A stretch of DNA of 64,000 nucleotides from Streptomyces sp. H27-C3 (GTDB taxonomy: Bacteria; Actinomycetota; Actinomycetes; Streptomycetales; Streptomycetaceae), in assembly GCF_030063415.1 (NCBI RefSeq), contig NZ_JASITA010000004.1, positions 1 through 64,000 on the forward strand, written 5' to 3'. How positions within the stretch are numbered: position 1 is the stretch's first letter; each line of letters opens with the position of its first letter. A model generated the notes under the pieces. That model did not search any database, was not told the origin of the DNA, and saw nothing but the letters and a program-made list of their open reading frames with translations. The translations under genes were made by a program, and so were the position numbers. Shown here piece after piece: positions 36,315 to 46,507 of the stretch.

Positions 36315-36920
36315 CTACGCGCCCACCGCAGTGAACGCCCCGTGCGCCAAGCGGCGCAGCAGCGCTTCCATCGTCGCGCGGCCCGGCAGGCCGTTGCCGT
36401 ACGAGCTCAGGTGCGGGGTCGAGTTGAGCAGGCCGAACACCGCGTGCACCGCCGAGCGCGCCTCGGTCTCCGGCGTGGCCGGGTTCAGCTCCCGTACGAC
36501 GGTGACCCACAGCTCGACGTACTGGCGCTGCAGCTGCCGCACCCGCTTGCGGTCGCTCTCGCGCAGGCGGTCCAACTCGCGGTCGTGCAGGGTGATCAGC
36601 GGGCGGTCGTCGAGGGCGAAGTCGATGTGGCCGTCGATGAGCGAGGCCAGGACGGCTTCGGGGCCCACGGCCGCCGCCGCGACGCGCAGTTTGCCGCCGT
36701 CGAGCAGCCGCTCACTGATGCCCACGAGCAGCTCGGCGAGCATCGCGTCCTTGCCCGCGAAGTGGCGGTAGAGACCGGGGCCGCTGATACCGACCGCGGC
36801 GCCTATCTCGTCGACGCCCACACCGTGGAAGCCGCGCTCGGCGAAGAGGCGGGCGGCCTCCCTGAGGATCTGCTCGCGGCGGGTCGGGGCCGCGACGCGG
36901 GCGGCGGCATTGGTACTCAT
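36315..36920 (-). CDS. TetR family transcriptional regulator
   Basis: A 201-residue repressor with N-terminal HTH (REQILREAARLFAERGFHGV, IGAAVGISGPGLYRHFAGK) and an all-helical ligand domain. A palindrome GTTAGCGGTCGTTAAC lies 22 bp upstream of its start, and two more copies lie in front of the acyl-CoA carboxylase operon at 37.4 kb. The arrangement indicates autoregulation and repression of leucine/branched acyl-CoA catabolism, with an acyl-CoA as probable inducer (inference). Confidence 0.88.
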   Translation of the reverse strand: MSTNAAARVAAPTRREQILREAARLFAERGFHGVGVDEIGAAVGISGPGLYRHFAGKDAMLAELLVGISERLLDGGKLRVAAAAVGPEAVLASLIDGHIDFALDDRPLITLHDRELDRLRESDRKRVRQLQRQYVELWVTVVRELNPATPETEARSAVHAVFGLLNSTPHLSSYGNGLPGRATMEALLRRLAHGAFTAVGA

Positions 36921-36929
36921 GGGGTCATT

Positions 36930-37328
36930 CTAGACCGAGTGGTTAGCGGTCGTTAACCTCTGGGACCCCCCCCAGGGCCGACCTGCCACCGTCAGCGCTC
37001 GCAGCAGCCACTCCACCGGGCCCAGCCGGTGCCGCCGCATCAGCCTCGCGCTGAGGGCCGGCTGTGCGGCGTACAGGACCAGCGCCCCGCACAGCACCGC
37101 CGCCGTGCCCACCCTGCCGTACAGGCCGAGGCCGTAGCCGGTGAAGACCGGTGCCATGACGAGCGACTGGGTGAGGTAGTCCATGAGGGCCATGCGGCCG
37201 GCGGGCGCCAGGAGGGCGACCGCGCGGGCGCCGCGCGGGGTGCGGAGCCACAGCAGCAGGGCGCTCGCGTACGCGGCGGTCAGGGCGGGCGCCGTGACCG
37301 TGCCGACGGCGAGTGCGAACAGCTCCCC
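36930..37328 (-). pseudogene. DUF418 membrane protein fragment (5' truncated)
   Basis: About 130 codons that match only the C-terminal end of DUF418 membrane proteins: LLAPAGRMALMDYLTQSLVM, TGYGLGLYGRVG and LGPVEWLLRALT. The frame is closed upstream by an in-frame TAA (37329-37331), with no start codon before the family motif and no N-terminal two-thirds (normally about 400 residues). The missing part is not present upstream, where the carboxylase promoter region begins. A remnant left by deletion. Confidence 0.75.
36942..36957. promoter_or_regulatory. TetR operator, copy 1
   Basis: GTTAGCGGTCGTTAAC, an imperfect palindrome just upstream of the tetR start, matches the two copies before the carboxylase operon at 14-15 of 16 positions allowing for orientation. 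Consistent with autoregulation. Confidence 0.75.
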
Positions 37329-37436
37329 TTACGACAAGGGTCATCCCGGAGAACGAAATCCGCAGCAGAATCCACAACCGATTCCGCCATCGCAACCGCA
37401 GCGGAATCCGCCGGAAGATTCACCCTGGACAGAGCT

Positions 37437-37452
37437 GTTAGCGCTCGTTAAC
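37437..37452. promoter_or_regulatory. TetR operator, copy 2
   Basis: GTTAGCGCTCGTTAAC lies 73 bp before the carboxylase beta-subunit start. It differs from copy 1 by a single base. Confidence 0.8.
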
Positions 37453-37462
37453 CTGAAGGGGC

Positions 37463-37478
37463 GTTAACGCTCACTAAC
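37463..37478. promoter_or_regulatory. TetR operator, copy 3
   Basis: GTTAACGCTCACTAAC, centred 26 bp after copy 2. Its reverse complement GTTAGTGAGCGTTAAC fits the same palindromic consensus. Two sites 26 bp apart would let two repressor dimers bind nearly in phase on the promoter. Confidence 0.75.
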
Positions 37479-37524
37479 ATCACTTCGGCCGGGCACACCC
37501 GACCGGGCAAGGGGGCTCGACGAG

Positions 37525-39141
37525 ATGCGGCAGGCACCGGTGCTTTCCAGCACCGCCGATCCGGCGACCGAGGCATGGCGGGCCAATGAGGCGGCCCATC
37601 GGAAGCTGGTGGACGAGCTGCGCGGGCGGCTGTCCGCGGCCTGGCTCGGCGGCGGTGAGAAGGCACGCGCCCGGCACACCGCCCGCGGCAAGCTGCTGCC
37701 CCGCGACCGGGTGGACACGCTGCTCGACCCAGGATCGCCCTTCCTGGAGCTGGCCCCGCTGGCCGCCGAGGGGATGTACGGCGGGGCGGCCCCGGCCGCC
37801 GGTGTGATCGCCGGGATCGGGCGGGTCAGCGGCCGCGAGTGCGTCATCGTCGCCAACGACGCCACCGTCAAGGGCGGTACGTACTACCCGATGACGGTCA
37901 AAAAGCATCTGCGGGCCCAGGAGGTGGCGTTGGAGAACCGGCTGCCGTGCCTGTACCTGGTGGACTCCGGCGGCGCCTTCCTGCCCATGCAGGATGAGGT
38001 CTTCCCGGACCGTGAGCACTTCGGGCGGATCTTCTACAACCAGGCCCGGATGTCCGGCGCGGGCATCCCGCAGATCGCCGCGGTGCTCGGGTCCTGCACG
38101 GCGGGCGGGGCGTACGTCCCCGCGATGAGCGACGAGGCCGTGATCGTGCGGAATCAGGGCACGATCTTCCTCGGCGGCCCGCCGCTGGTGAAGGCCGCGA
38201 CCGGCGAGGTCGTCACCGCGGAGGAACTGGGCGGCGGCGAGGTGCACTCCCGGACCTCCGGCGTCACCGACCACCTCGCGGAGGACGACGCACACGCCCT
38301 GCGCATCGTGCGCAACATCGTCGCGACGCTGCCGAAGCGCGGTCCGCTGCCGTGGTCGGTCGAGTCCGTCGAAGAGCCCAAGGTCGATCCGGCCGGGCTG
38401 TACGGCGCGGTGCCGGTGGACTCCCGCACCCCGTACGACGTGCGGGAAGTCATCGCCAGGACGGTCGACGGCTCACGGTTCCAGGAGTTCAAGGCGGAGT
38501 ACGGGCAGACCCTGGTCACCGGATTCGCCCGGATCCACGGCCACCCGGTCGGCATCATCGGCAACAACGGCATCCTGTTCTCCGAATCCGCCCAGAAGGG
38601 CGCGCACTTCATCGAGCTGTGCGACCAGCGCGGCATCCCTCTCGTCTTCCTGCAGAACATCTCCGGCTTCATGGTCGGCCGGGACTACGAGGCGGGTGGC
38701 ATCGCCAAGCACGGCGCCAAGATGGTGACGGCGGTGGCTTGCACACGCGTGCCGAAGCTGACGGTCGTCGTCGGCGGTTCCTACGGCGCGGGGAACTACT
38801 CGATGTGCGGCCGGGCGTACTCACCGCGCTTCCTCTGGATGTGGCCCAACGCGAAGATCTCGGTGATGGGCGGCGAGCAGGCCGCGTCCGTGCTGGCCAC
38901 CGTCAAGCGCGACCAGATCGAGGGGCGCGGCGAGGAATGGCCTGGGGAGGCCGAGGAGGCCTTCAAGGACCCGGTCCGCGAGCAGTACGAGACCCAGGGG
39001 AACGCCTATTACGCGACAGCGCGGCTGTGGGACGACGGGGTGATCGACCCGTTGGAGACCCGGCAGGTGCTGGGTCTGGCCCTGACGGCGTGCGCCAACG
39101 CCCCCCTGAATGAGTCCGCTTTCGGCATCTTCCGGATGTGA
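37525..39141 (+). CDS. accD1: Acyl-CoA carboxylase beta subunit (methylcrotonyl-CoA type)
   Basis: A 538-residue carboxyltransferase subunit with both crotonase-fold halves: [58 protein letters not shown], then [20 protein letters not shown] and [20 protein letters not shown]. With the biotin-bearing alpha subunit, HMG-CoA lyase and an acyl-CoA dehydrogenase downstream, it fits 3-methylcrotonyl-CoA carboxylation in leucine breakdown. First gene of a four-gene operon, preceded by two TetR operators. Symbol given by analogy with S. coelicolor from memory. Confidence 0.9.
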   Translation: MRQAPVLSSTADPATEAWRANEAAHRKLVDELRGRLSAAWLGGGEKARARHTARGKLLPRDRVDTLLDPGSPFLELAPLAAEGMYGGAAPAAGVIAGIGRVSGRECVIVANDATVKGGTYYPMTVKKHLRAQEVALENRLPCLYLVDSGGAFLPMQDEVFPDREHFGRIFYNQARMSGAGIPQIAAVLGSCTAGGAYVPAMSDEAVIVRNQGTIFLGGPPLVKAATGEVVTAEELGGGEVHSRTSGVTDHLAEDDAHALRIVRNIVATLPKRGPLPWSVESVEEPKVDPAGLYGAVPVDSRTPYDVREVIARTVDGSRFQEFKAEYGQTLVTGFARIHGHPVGIIGNNGILFSESAQKGAHFIELCDQRGIPLVFLQNISGFMVGRDYEAGGIAKHGAKMVTAVACTRVPKLTVVVGGSYGAGNYSMCGRAYSPRFLWMWPNAKISVMGGEQAASVLATVKRDQIEGRGEEWPGEAEEAFKDPVREQYETQGNAYYATARLWDDGVIDPLETRQVLGLALTACANAPLNESAFGIFRM

Positions 39142-39148
39142 GTGACCG

Positions 39149-41293
39149 ATGACCATGTTCGACACAGTGCTGGTCGCCAATCGTGGCGAGATCGCGGTTC
39201 GCGTCATCCGTACGCTGCGCGAGCTCGGCGTGCGCTCAGTGGCCGTCTTCAGCGACGCGGACGCAGACGCCCGGCATGTCCGGGAGGCGGACACGGCGGT
39301 ACGGATCGGTCCCGCGGCCGCGTCCGAGAGCTATCTGTCGGCGGACCGGCTGCTGGCCGCGGCTGCCCTCAGCGGCGCCCAGGCCGTCCACCCGGGCTAC
39401 GGCTTCCTCGCCGAGAACGCTGCCTTCGCGCAGGCCTGTGCGGACGCCGGGCTCGCCTTCATCGGCCCGCCGCCCTCCGCCATCTCCCTCATGGGCGACA
39501 AGATCCGCGCCAAGGAGACGGTGCGGGCGGCAGGTGTGCCGGTGGTGCCGGGTTCTTCGGGCAGCGGCCTGACCGACGACCAACTGGCCACCGCGGCACG
39601 TGAGATCGGCATGCCCGTGCTGCTGAAGCCCTCGGCGGGCGGCGGCGGCAAGGGCATGCGTCTGACCCGCGTCGAGTCCGCGCTGGCCGAGGAGATCGCG
39701 GCGGCGAGACGAGAGGCGCGGGCGTCCTTCGGGGACGACACGCTGCTGGTGGAGCGGTGGATCGACCGCCCCAGGCACATCGAGATCCAGGTCCTCGCCG
39801 ACGGCCACGGCAATGTGATCCACCTCGGTGAGCGCGAATGCTCGCTGCAGCGCAGGCACCAGAAGGTGGTGGAGGAGGCCCCCTCGGTCTTCCTCGACGA
39901 GGCCACCCGTGCGTCGATGGGCGAGGCGGCGGTCCAGGCCGCGCGCAGTTGCGGCTACCGGGGCGCGGGCACGGTGGAGTTCATCGTGCCGGGGACCGAC
40001 CCCTCCTCGTACTTCTTCATGGAGATGAACACCCGCCTCCAGGTCGAACACCCGGTGACGGAGCTGATCACCGGCATCGACCTCGTCGAGTGGCAGCTGC
40101 GCGTCGCGGCCGGCGAGGAACTGCCCTTCGCCCAGAAGGACATCACGCTCACCGGCCACGCCATCGAGGCCCGCATCTGCGCGGAAGACCCGTCCCGGGG
40201 CTTCCTCCCGTCCGGCGGCACGGTGCTTTCCCTGCACGAGCCGCAGGGCGACGGCGTACGGACGGACTCGGGCCTCGCCGAAGGCACCGAGATCGGCAGC
40301 CTCTACGACCCGATGCTGTCGAAGGTCATCGCGTACGGCGCCGACCGTGCGACCGCGCTGCGCAAGCTGCGGGCGGCGCTGGCGGACACCGTCACCCTCG
40401 GCGTCCCGACCAACGCGGGCTTCTTGCGCCGTCTGCTGGCCCACCCCGACGTCGTCACCGGCGACCTGGACACGGGCCTGGTGGAGCGCGACGTGGACAG
40501 CCTGATCCCGGACGGCGTACCGCCCGAGGTGTACGAAGCGGCTTCCGCCGTACGGGACTTCGGCCTGCGGCAGATGGCCCGGGAGGACGCCGGTGGCTGG
40601 ACCGACCCCTTCGACGTACCGAGCGGCTGGCGGCTCGGCGGCACACCCGCGCCCGTCAGGCACTGGCTGCGCGTGGCCGGATTCGACCCCGTCGAGCACC
40701 GGACGGCGGCCGGCAGCAACGCCCAGGTGTCCGAGCGCCGGGTGACCGTCACGGTGGGCGGCGTCGTGCACACCTTCCGGCGGGCGGGCAGCTGGCTGGG
40801 CCGGGACGGGGACAGTTGGAACGTCGTGGACCACGACCCGGTGGAGGCCACGCTCAGCGGCGCCGCGCGGGGCGGCGCCGACACGCTGGCCGCGCCGATG
40901 CCGGGGACCGTGACCGTGGTGAAGGTCGCCGTCGGGGACCGGGTCGAGGCCGGGCAGAGCCTGCTCGTCGTCGAGGCGATGAAGATGGAGCACGTCATCT
41001 CGGCCCCGCACGCCGGCACGGTCACCGAGCTCGATGTGCGGCCCGGCTCCACGGTCGCCATGGATCAGGTCCTGGCGGTGGTCGCCCCGGCAGAATCGGC
41101 GGAATCGGCAGGAACGGCGGAATCAGGGGCCTCGAAGGCATCTGCCAGGCCTGGCACCCCAGCGGCCGAACCGGGCGAACCGGGCGAAGCGACCGCCTCG
41201 GGCACCCCGGCCACGTCGGCCGAAGCGACCGCCGCACCCACCGTCGCAGCGGCCGTCGCAGCCCCCGTCGTACCGACCGAGGAGGAGAAATGA
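39149..41293 (+). CDS. accA1: Biotin-dependent acyl-CoA carboxylase alpha subunit
   Basis: 714 residues. The N-terminal biotin carboxylase has [19 protein letters not shown], an ATP-grasp glycine loop [14 protein letters not shown] and the catalytic [13 protein letters not shown] and [15 protein letters not shown] motifs. The C-terminal biotinyl domain carries VEAMKMEHV with the biotinylated Lys at about residue 612. Unusually, about 68 extra residues follow that domain, an Ala/Pro/Glu/Ser-rich tail ending in TEEEK that is absent from typical family members. Overlaps the HMG-CoA lyase gene by 4 bp. Confidence 0.92.
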   Translation: MTMFDTVLVANRGEIAVRVIRTLRELGVRSVAVFSDADADARHVREADTAVRIGPAAASESYLSADRLLAAAALSGAQAVHPGYGFLAENAAFAQACADAGLAFIGPPPSAISLMGDKIRAKETVRAAGVPVVPGSSGSGLTDDQLATAAREIGMPVLLKPSAGGGGKGMRLTRVESALAEEIAAARREARASFGDDTLLVERWIDRPRHIEIQVLADGHGNVIHLGERECSLQRRHQKVVEEAPSVFLDEATRASMGEAAVQAARSCGYRGAGTVEFIVPGTDPSSYFFMEMNTRLQVEHPVTELITGIDLVEWQLRVAAGEELPFAQKDITLTGHAIEARICAEDPSRGFLPSGGTVLSLHEPQGDGVRTDSGLAEGTEIGSLYDPMLSKVIAYGADRATALRKLRAALADTVTLGVPTNAGFLRRLLAHPDVVTGDLDTGLVERDVDSLIPDGVPPEVYEAASAVRDFGLRQMAREDAGGWTDPFDVPSGWRLGGTPAPVRHWLRVAGFDPVEHRTAAGSNAQVSERRVTVTVGGVVHTFRRAGSWLGRDGDSWNVVDHDPVEATLSGAARGGADTLAAPMPGTVTVVKVAVGDRVEAGQSLLVVEAMKMEHVISAPHAGTVTELDVRPGSTVAMDQVLAVVAPAESAESAGTAESGASKASARPGTPAAEPGEPGEATASGTPATSAEATAAPTVAAAVAAPVVPTEEEK

Positions 41294-42219
41294 CGCTGCC
41301 CATGGTCGTCCCGGTGGACGACCTGCCGCCCCGGGTCCGTATTCACGAGGTGGGCCCGCGCGACGGGCTGCAGAACGAGAAGACGGTCGTGCCCACCGAC
41401 GTGAAGGCCGAGTTCATCCACCGGCTCGCAGCAGCCGGACTCACCACCGTCGAGGCGACCAGCTTCGTGCACCCCAAGTGGGTGCCCCAACTCGCCGACG
41501 CCGAGCAGCTGTTCCCGATGCTGGCCGGCCTCGACATCGAGCTCCCCGTGCTCGTACCGAACGAACGCGGCCTGGACCGCGCCCTCGCCCTGGGCGCGCG
41601 CCGCATCGCCGTGTTCGGCAGTGCGACCGAGACCTTCGCGAGCCGCAATCTCAACCGGACCGTGGACGAGTCGCTCGCCATGTTCGAGCCGGTCGTCGCG
41701 CGGGCCCGCGCGGACAAGGTCCAGGTCCGCGGCTATCTCTCCATGTGCTTCGGCGACCCGTGGGAGGGCCCGGTCCCGGTCCCCCAGGTGGTCAGGGTCG
41801 CGAAGGCCCTCGTAGACCTCGGCTGCGACGAGCTGAGCCTGGGCGACACGATCGGTGTGGCCACCCCCGGCCACGTCCGGGCCCTGCTCGCCGCCCTCAA
41901 CGAGGCGGGCGTGCCCACCACCGCCATCGGGGTCCACTTCCACGACACCTACGGGCAGGCCCTCTCCAACACCCTCGCCGCCCTCCAGCACGGCGTCAGC
42001 ACCGTGGACGCGTCGGCGGGCGGCCTCGGCGGCTGCCCGTACGCGAAGAGCGCTACCGGGAACCTCGCCACCGAAGACCTCGTATGGATGCTCCAGGGCC
42101 TCGGTGTCGAAACCGGGGTCGATCTCGGCCTGCTCACCGCCACCAGCGTGTGGATGGCCGAACGGCTGGGCCGCCCCAGCCCCTCCCGCACTGTCCGCGC
42201 CCTCTCCCCCAAGGAGTAA
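41290..42219 (+). CDS. hmgL: Hydroxymethylglutaryl-CoA lyase
   Basis: A 309-residue HMGL-like TIM barrel. [20 protein letters not shown] carries the catalytic Arg and Asp, [20 protein letters not shown] the metal-binding HxH, and [19 protein letters not shown] the catalytic Cys loop. It cleaves HMG-CoA to acetoacetate and acetyl-CoA, the last step of leucine degradation. The ATG overlaps the TGA of the alpha-subunit gene. Confidence 0.93.
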   Translation: MTLPMVVPVDDLPPRVRIHEVGPRDGLQNEKTVVPTDVKAEFIHRLAAAGLTTVEATSFVHPKWVPQLADAEQLFPMLAGLDIELPVLVPNERGLDRALALGARRIAVFGSATETFASRNLNRTVDESLAMFEPVVARARADKVQVRGYLSMCFGDPWEGPVPVPQVVRVAKALVDLGCDELSLGDTIGVATPGHVRALLAALNEAGVPTTAIGVHFHDTYGQALSNTLAALQHGVSTVDASAGGLGGCPYAKSATGNLATEDLVWMLQGLGVETGVDLGLLTATSVWMAERLGRPSPSRTVRALSPKE

Positions 42220-42225
42220 GCAGCA

Positions 42226-43386
42226 ATGCCGCTCGACCACCGGCTCTCCGCCGAGCACGAGGAACTCCGCCGCACCGTGGAGGCGTTCGCGCACGATGTC
42301 GTCGCCCCCAAGATCGGCGACCTCTACGAACGCCATGAATTCCCGTACGAGATCGTCCAAGAGATGGGCCGGATGGGCCTGTTCGGGCTGCCCTTCCCCG
42401 AGGAGTACGGCGGCATGGGCGGCGACTATCTCGCCCTGGGCATCGCTCTCGAAGAGCTGGCCCGCGTCGACTCGTCGGTGGCGATCACCCTCGAAGCGGG
42501 CGTCTCGCTCGGCGCGATGCCGGTGTTCCGCTTCGGCACGGAGGAGCAGAAGCGCGAGTGGCTCCCCCGCATGTGCTCCGGCGAAATGCTGGGCGCGTTC
42601 GGGCTGACCGAGCCGGACTGCGGATCGGACGCGGGAGGCACCAGGACGACCGCGGTGCGCGACGGCGACGAGTGGGTGATCAACGGCTCCAAGTGCTTCA
42701 TCACCAACTCGGGCACCGACATCACCGGCCTGGTCACGGTCACCGCGGTCACCGGCCGCAAGCCCGACGGCAAGCCCCTCATCTCCGCGATCATCGTCCC
42801 GTCCGGCACCCCGGGCTTCACGGTCGCCGCGCCGTACTCGAAGGTCGGGTGGAACGCGTCGGACACCCGCGAGCTGTCCTTCTCCGACGTGCGGGTCCCC
42901 GCCGCGAACCTGCTCGGCGAAGAGGGCCGCGGTTACGCCCAGTTCTTGCGCATCCTCGACGAGGGCCGGGTCGCCATCTCGGCACTCGCGACGGGCCTCG
43001 CGCAGGGCTGTGTGGACGAGTCGGTGTCGTACGCCAAGGAGCGGCACACCTTCGGCCGGCCCATCGGCTCGAACCAGGCCATCCAGTTCAAGATCGCCGA
43101 CATGGAGATGCGCGCCCACATGGCCCGCATCGGCTGGCGCGACGCGGCGTCGCGCCTGGTCGCCGGTGAGCCCTTCAAGAAGGAAGCGGCGATCGCGAAG
43201 CTCTACTCCTCCACGATCGCCGTCGACAACGCGCGTGAGGCCACTCAGATCCACGGCGGGTACGGCTTCATGAACGAGTACCCGGTGGCCAGGATGTGGC
43301 GGGACTCCAAGATCCTGGAGATCGGCGAGGGCACGAGCGAGGTCCAGCGGATGCTGATCGCCCGCGAGTTGGGCATGACGGGCTGA
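42226..43386 (+). CDS. acdH: Acyl-CoA dehydrogenase (isovaleryl-CoA type)
   Basis: A 386-residue flavoenzyme. Landmarks: FGLPFPEEYGGMGGDYLALG, GAFGLTEPDCGSDAGGTRTT, WVINGSKCFITNSGTDITG, IHGGYGFMNEYPVARMWRD and EIGEGTSEVQRMLIARELG. The operon context (carboxylase, HMG-CoA lyase) points to isovaleryl-CoA or a related branched short-chain substrate. It begins 6 bp after the lyase stop. Symbol by analogy with the S. coelicolor locus, from memory. Confidence 0.9.
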   Translation: MPLDHRLSAEHEELRRTVEAFAHDVVAPKIGDLYERHEFPYEIVQEMGRMGLFGLPFPEEYGGMGGDYLALGIALEELARVDSSVAITLEAGVSLGAMPVFRFGTEEQKREWLPRMCSGEMLGAFGLTEPDCGSDAGGTRTTAVRDGDEWVINGSKCFITNSGTDITGLVTVTAVTGRKPDGKPLISAIIVPSGTPGFTVAAPYSKVGWNASDTRELSFSDVRVPAANLLGEEGRGYAQFLRILDEGRVAISALATGLAQGCVDESVSYAKERHTFGRPIGSNQAIQFKIADMEMRAHMARIGWRDAASRLVAGEPFKKEAAIAKLYSSTIAVDNAREATQIHGGYGFMNEYPVARMWRDSKILEIGEGTSEVQRMLIARELGMTG

Positions 43387-43636
43387 CGCCACGGTCGTAC
43401 GGACCCGGAGCGCCGGAGCCTGGCTCGGCCCCTGGTCCGGGCGCCGCGTCCAAGCCGGGGCGGCGCCCCCTCCAGGGCCGCCTCGGGGCCGCGCCCGCGC
43501 GTCGGGCCGGGCCGAGCCCGGGCGCCAAGGCGGGGAGCCGGACGCAGCGCCGCCCGGCTCCCCGCAGCCCCGTCAGCCCACCGCCCCGGCGCCATCAAAC
43601 CCCGCACCCCGCGTCTGGCACGCTCACAGCGGCGCG

Positions 43637-44446
43637 TCAGGCCCCCGCGGCCACGTCGGGTGCGGTCGGCGCATCTGCCGCCGCAGCCACATCGATCACC
43701 GCAGCCACATCCGGGTGGAGCACCCGCGCCAGGAAGGCCTGTGTGCGCACATGCTTCGGCCGGCCCAGGACCTCCTCCGGCGTGCCCTCCTCGACGACGC
43801 TGCCCTCGTCCATGAAGACCACCCGGTCCGCGACATCGCGCGCGAAGCCCATCTCGTGCGTGACGACCAGCATCGTCATGCCCTCGTCGGCGAGCTTGCG
43901 CATGACACCCAGCACATCGCCCACCAGCTCGGGGTCGAGTGCGCTGGTCGGCTCGTCGAAGAGCATCAGCTCGGGGCCCATCGACAGCGCCCGTGCGATG
44001 GCGACGCGCTGCTGCTGGCCGCCCGAGAGCTGTGCGGGGAAGCTCTCCTCACGGTCCGCGAGGCCGACCTTGGCAAGGTTCTCCCGCGCTACGCGGCCCG
44101 CCTCGGCCTTGTCGCGTCCGAGCACCCTGCGCTGGGCGATGGTGAGGTTCTCCAGGACGTTCAGGTGCGGGAAGAGGTTGAACTGCTGGAAGACCATGCC
44201 GATCCGGCGGCGTACCGCGTCGAGGTCGACGTCCGGGTCGGTGAGGTCGACGCCGCCGACGGTCACCGTGCCGGCGGTGGGCTCCTCCAGCAGGTTCACG
44301 CAGCGCAGCAGGGTCGACTTGCCGGATCCCGAGGGGCCGATGACGCAGACCACCTCGCCGCTCCGCACGGTGAAGTCGATGCCGCGCAGCACTTCGAGGT
44401 CGCCGAACGACTTGTGCAGGCCCTGGATCTCGATCGCCTCGGTCAT
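43637..44446 (-). CDS. Polar amino acid ABC transporter ATP-binding protein
   Basis: A 269-residue ATPase: Walker [17 protein letters not shown]-loop [13 protein letters not shown], signature [15 protein letters not shown], Walker [16 protein letters not shown]-loop VVTHEMGFA. This is the GlnQ/GluA type. A roughly 25-residue Ala/Val/Asp-rich tail extends past the usual end. It follows the permease gene by 7 bp in a binding protein-permease-ATPase operon. Confidence 0.92.
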   Translation of the reverse strand: MTEAIEIQGLHKSFGDLEVLRGIDFTVRSGEVVCVIGPSGSGKSTLLRCVNLLEEPTAGTVTVGGVDLTDPDVDLDAVRRRIGMVFQQFNLFPHLNVLENLTIAQRRVLGRDKAEAGRVARENLAKVGLADREESFPAQLSGGQQQRVAIARALSMGPELMLFDEPTSALDPELVGDVLGVMRKLADEGMTMLVVTHEMGFARDVADRVVFMDEGSVVEEGTPEEVLGRPKHVRTQAFLARVLHPDVAAVIDVAAAADAPTAPDVAAGA

Positions 44447-44453
44447 GACGCGA

Positions 44454-45284
44454 TCACCTCGCCTTTGCGTGACGGGCCTCTAGGCGCCGTACGAGATAGC
44501 CGAGCGGGATGGTGACCAGCAGATAGCACAGACCCGCTACGAAGATGGGGGTGGTGTTGGCCGTCGTACTGGCCAGGTCGCGGCCGAACTTGGTGAGTTC
44601 GCGCTGCTGGAGCGTGACTCCGAGGAAGAGCACCAGCGAGGAGTCCTTGAAGAGCAGGACCAGTTCGTTGGTGAGCGGCGGCACGATGACCCGGAAGGCC
44701 TGCGGGATCACGATCGAGCGCATCGCGGTGGCGTGCGACATGCCCAGGGTGCGGGCCGCCTCCAGCTGTCCGCGCGGGACGGCCTGGATGCCCGCCCTGA
44801 TCGTCTCGGCCATGTAGGCGGCGGCGACCAGGCCGAGGGCGACGGCGACCTGTCCGTACGCGCCGCCGGGGAACGACACTCCGGGGAAGGCGAGCGGGAC
44901 GCCCACGCCGACGAAGATGAAGATCAGCAGGGCGGGCAGGCCTCGGAAGAACTCGATGTACGCCATGGCGATCCAGCGGTACGGCGCCACGGACGAGAGC
45001 CGCATCAACGCGACGACGAGCCCCAGGACCAGACCCACGCCGAAGCCGGTCAGCGTGTACACCACGGTGTTGAGCAGGGCGACCGTGATGATGTCGGGGA
45101 AGAGCTCCTTGGCGACGGACGGGTCCAGGAACTGCTCCTGGAGCACGGTCCAGTCGGCCAGCGCCCCCACGACCACCACGATGACCGCGAAGACGGCGTA
45201 CTGCACGCCGCGCGAGATCCGGCGGCGGCGGCGCGGTGACATCCGCTTCCGCACCGTCGGCTTCTCGGGGGTCAGGGTCGTCAC
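44454..45284 (-). CDS. Polar amino acid ABC transporter permease
   Basis: A 276-residue inner-membrane permease of the HisM family. The family TM region begins [20 protein letters not shown], and the EAA loop is [20 protein letters not shown] followed by [17 protein letters not shown]. The N-terminus is basic ([12 protein letters not shown]) before the first helix. GTG at 45284 chosen because it overlaps the binding-protein stop (GTGA). Only one permease gene is present, so it probably forms a homodimer. Confidence 0.9.
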   Translation of the reverse strand: MTTLTPEKPTVRKRMSPRRRRRISRGVQYAVFAVIVVVVGALADWTVLQEQFLDPSVAKELFPDIITVALLNTVVYTLTGFGVGLVLGLVVALMRLSSVAPYRWIAMAYIEFFRGLPALLIFIFVGVGVPLAFPGVSFPGGAYGQVAVALGLVAAAYMAETIRAGIQAVPRGQLEAARTLGMSHATAMRSIVIPQAFRVIVPPLTNELVLLFKDSSLVLFLGVTLQQRELTKFGRDLASTTANTTPIFVAGLCYLLVTIPLGYLVRRLEARHAKAR

Positions 45285-46114
45285 TGGGCGTCGGCACCCT
45301 TCGGCATCGGGCCGATCCACTGCTCGTACAGCTTCTTGTACGTGCCGTCCGCCTTGGCCTTCTTGATGGCCTTGTCGATCAGTTCGACGAGCTTGGCGTT
45401 GCCCTCCTTGCGGACCGCGAAGCCGTACTGCTCACCGGTGTCGAGGTTGCCGACGATCTCGTACTTCGCCGCGGTGGCGGGGTCCTTGAGCCAGTTCTGC
45501 ACGACCGGGTAGTCCTGCACGATGACATCGACCTGCCCGGTGCGCAGCCCGTTGAGCTCGGCGTCGGAGCTTTCGAAGGACTGCGGGTCGGCGCCGTGCT
45601 TGTGGGCGAAGTCCTCACCGGTGGTGGAGGACTGCGAACCGAGCTTCAGTTTCTGCTTGGTGATGTCCTCGACCGTCGACGCCTTGATGCCCTTGCGGGC
45701 CAGCAGGGCCTGGGTGGCCTCGAAGTAGGGCGTGGAGAAGGCGAGGTTCTGCTTGCGCTCCTCGGTGATCGTCATACCGGCCGCGGCGACGTCGCAGACG
45801 TTGGCATTGAGGTCGGCGCCGGTCTTGATCGTCTCGAAGGACTTGTCGACGATCTCCTGCTTGACGCCGAGATCCTTGGCGACCAAGTCGATCATGGACA
45901 CATCGAAGCCGACGACCTTGCCGTCCCTCTCCGACTGGAAGGGCGCGTACGGGAGGTGCGTACAGGTGGTGATCTGGCCTGCCTTGACCAGTTTCGCACC
46001 CTTCACGGTGGCGCCGTCGTCGCTGCTGCTGCACGCACCGAGCGTCAGGGCCAGCGAGGCGGCGGCACACACCGTCGCGGTGCGGCGGAAGGGCAGGCGG
46101 CGGGACGGGCTCAT
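45281..46114 (-). CDS. Amino acid ABC transporter substrate-binding lipoprotein
   Basis: A 277-residue lipoprotein of solute-binding family 3. The lipobox is LTLGAC after a Tat-like SRRLPFRRTATV start, followed by CSSSDDG. Binding-domain landmarks: HLPYAPFQSERDGKVVGFDV, VCDVAAAGMTITEERK, FSTPYFEATQALLARKG and GTYKKLYEQWIG. Glutamate/glutamine-type ligands are usual for the family. First gene of a three-gene operon, divergent from the siderophore locus. Confidence 0.92.
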   Translation of the reverse strand: MSPSRRLPFRRTATVCAAASLALTLGACSSSDDGATVKGAKLVKAGQITTCTHLPYAPFQSERDGKVVGFDVSMIDLVAKDLGVKQEIVDKSFETIKTGADLNANVCDVAAAGMTITEERKQNLAFSTPYFEATQALLARKGIKASTVEDITKQKLKLGSQSSTTGEDFAHKHGADPQSFESSDAELNGLRTGQVDVIVQDYPVVQNWLKDPATAAKYEIVGNLDTGEQYGFAVRKEGNAKLVELIDKAIKKAKADGTYKKLYEQWIGPMPKGADAQ

Positions 46115-46507
46115 GAATTCCCCTTGCACAGGAGGGTCGGACCCGCGGATCCCCATTGATTCGCGATCAAGTGTCCACACACTGTCGGAGCGGCAGAAGA
46201 AAGTCCACCACTTGTTTTTGTCCGCGAAACACTCGCCTCTGGCCAGGGTTTGCGCATGCCCGGCTCACGGCTCTCACGGCACCACCGCGTATCGGCAGAA
46301 GCCACACGAACGGGACCCGCCACCGCGCGCCGCGGGCGGGTGCGGGCGTGACCGCGTGCACGGTCCTCGCCGGGCGTCGCTGCGGCGAGATCGTCGCCCG
46401 GGGCTCATCAGGACACCACCCCGCCGAGGTGCGTGAGGTTAGGCTAACCTACCTTCGAACTTGCCCCCGTGGTGGATCTCGCCGCACCTACGAAAGCAGA
46501 CAGCGCC
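46115..46507. other. 393-bp divergent regulatory region with iron box
   Basis: It separates the amino acid transporter operon from the siderophore locus. The only clear element is the iron box at 46434-46452. The left third is comparatively AT-rich (CCACTTGTTTTTGTCC near 46208), probably holding the transporter promoter. No small gene is convincing. Confidence 0.5.
46434..46452. promoter_or_regulatory. DmdR1/IdeR iron box
   Basis: TGAGGTTAGGCTAACCTAC matches the actinobacterial iron-box consensus TTAGGTTAGGCTAACCTAA at 17 of 19 positions and is itself palindromic. It lies 56 bp upstream of the siderophore lipoprotein start. Iron-loaded DmdR1/IdeR would repress the locus. I found no second iron box between here and the decarboxylase gene. 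Confidence 0.92.

Noticed and set aside
36943-37395. Overlapping minus-strand frame beside the DUF418 fragment as an independent gene.
   Set aside because: It is an Arg/Gly/Pro-rich shadow of the DUF418 remnant without any family signature.
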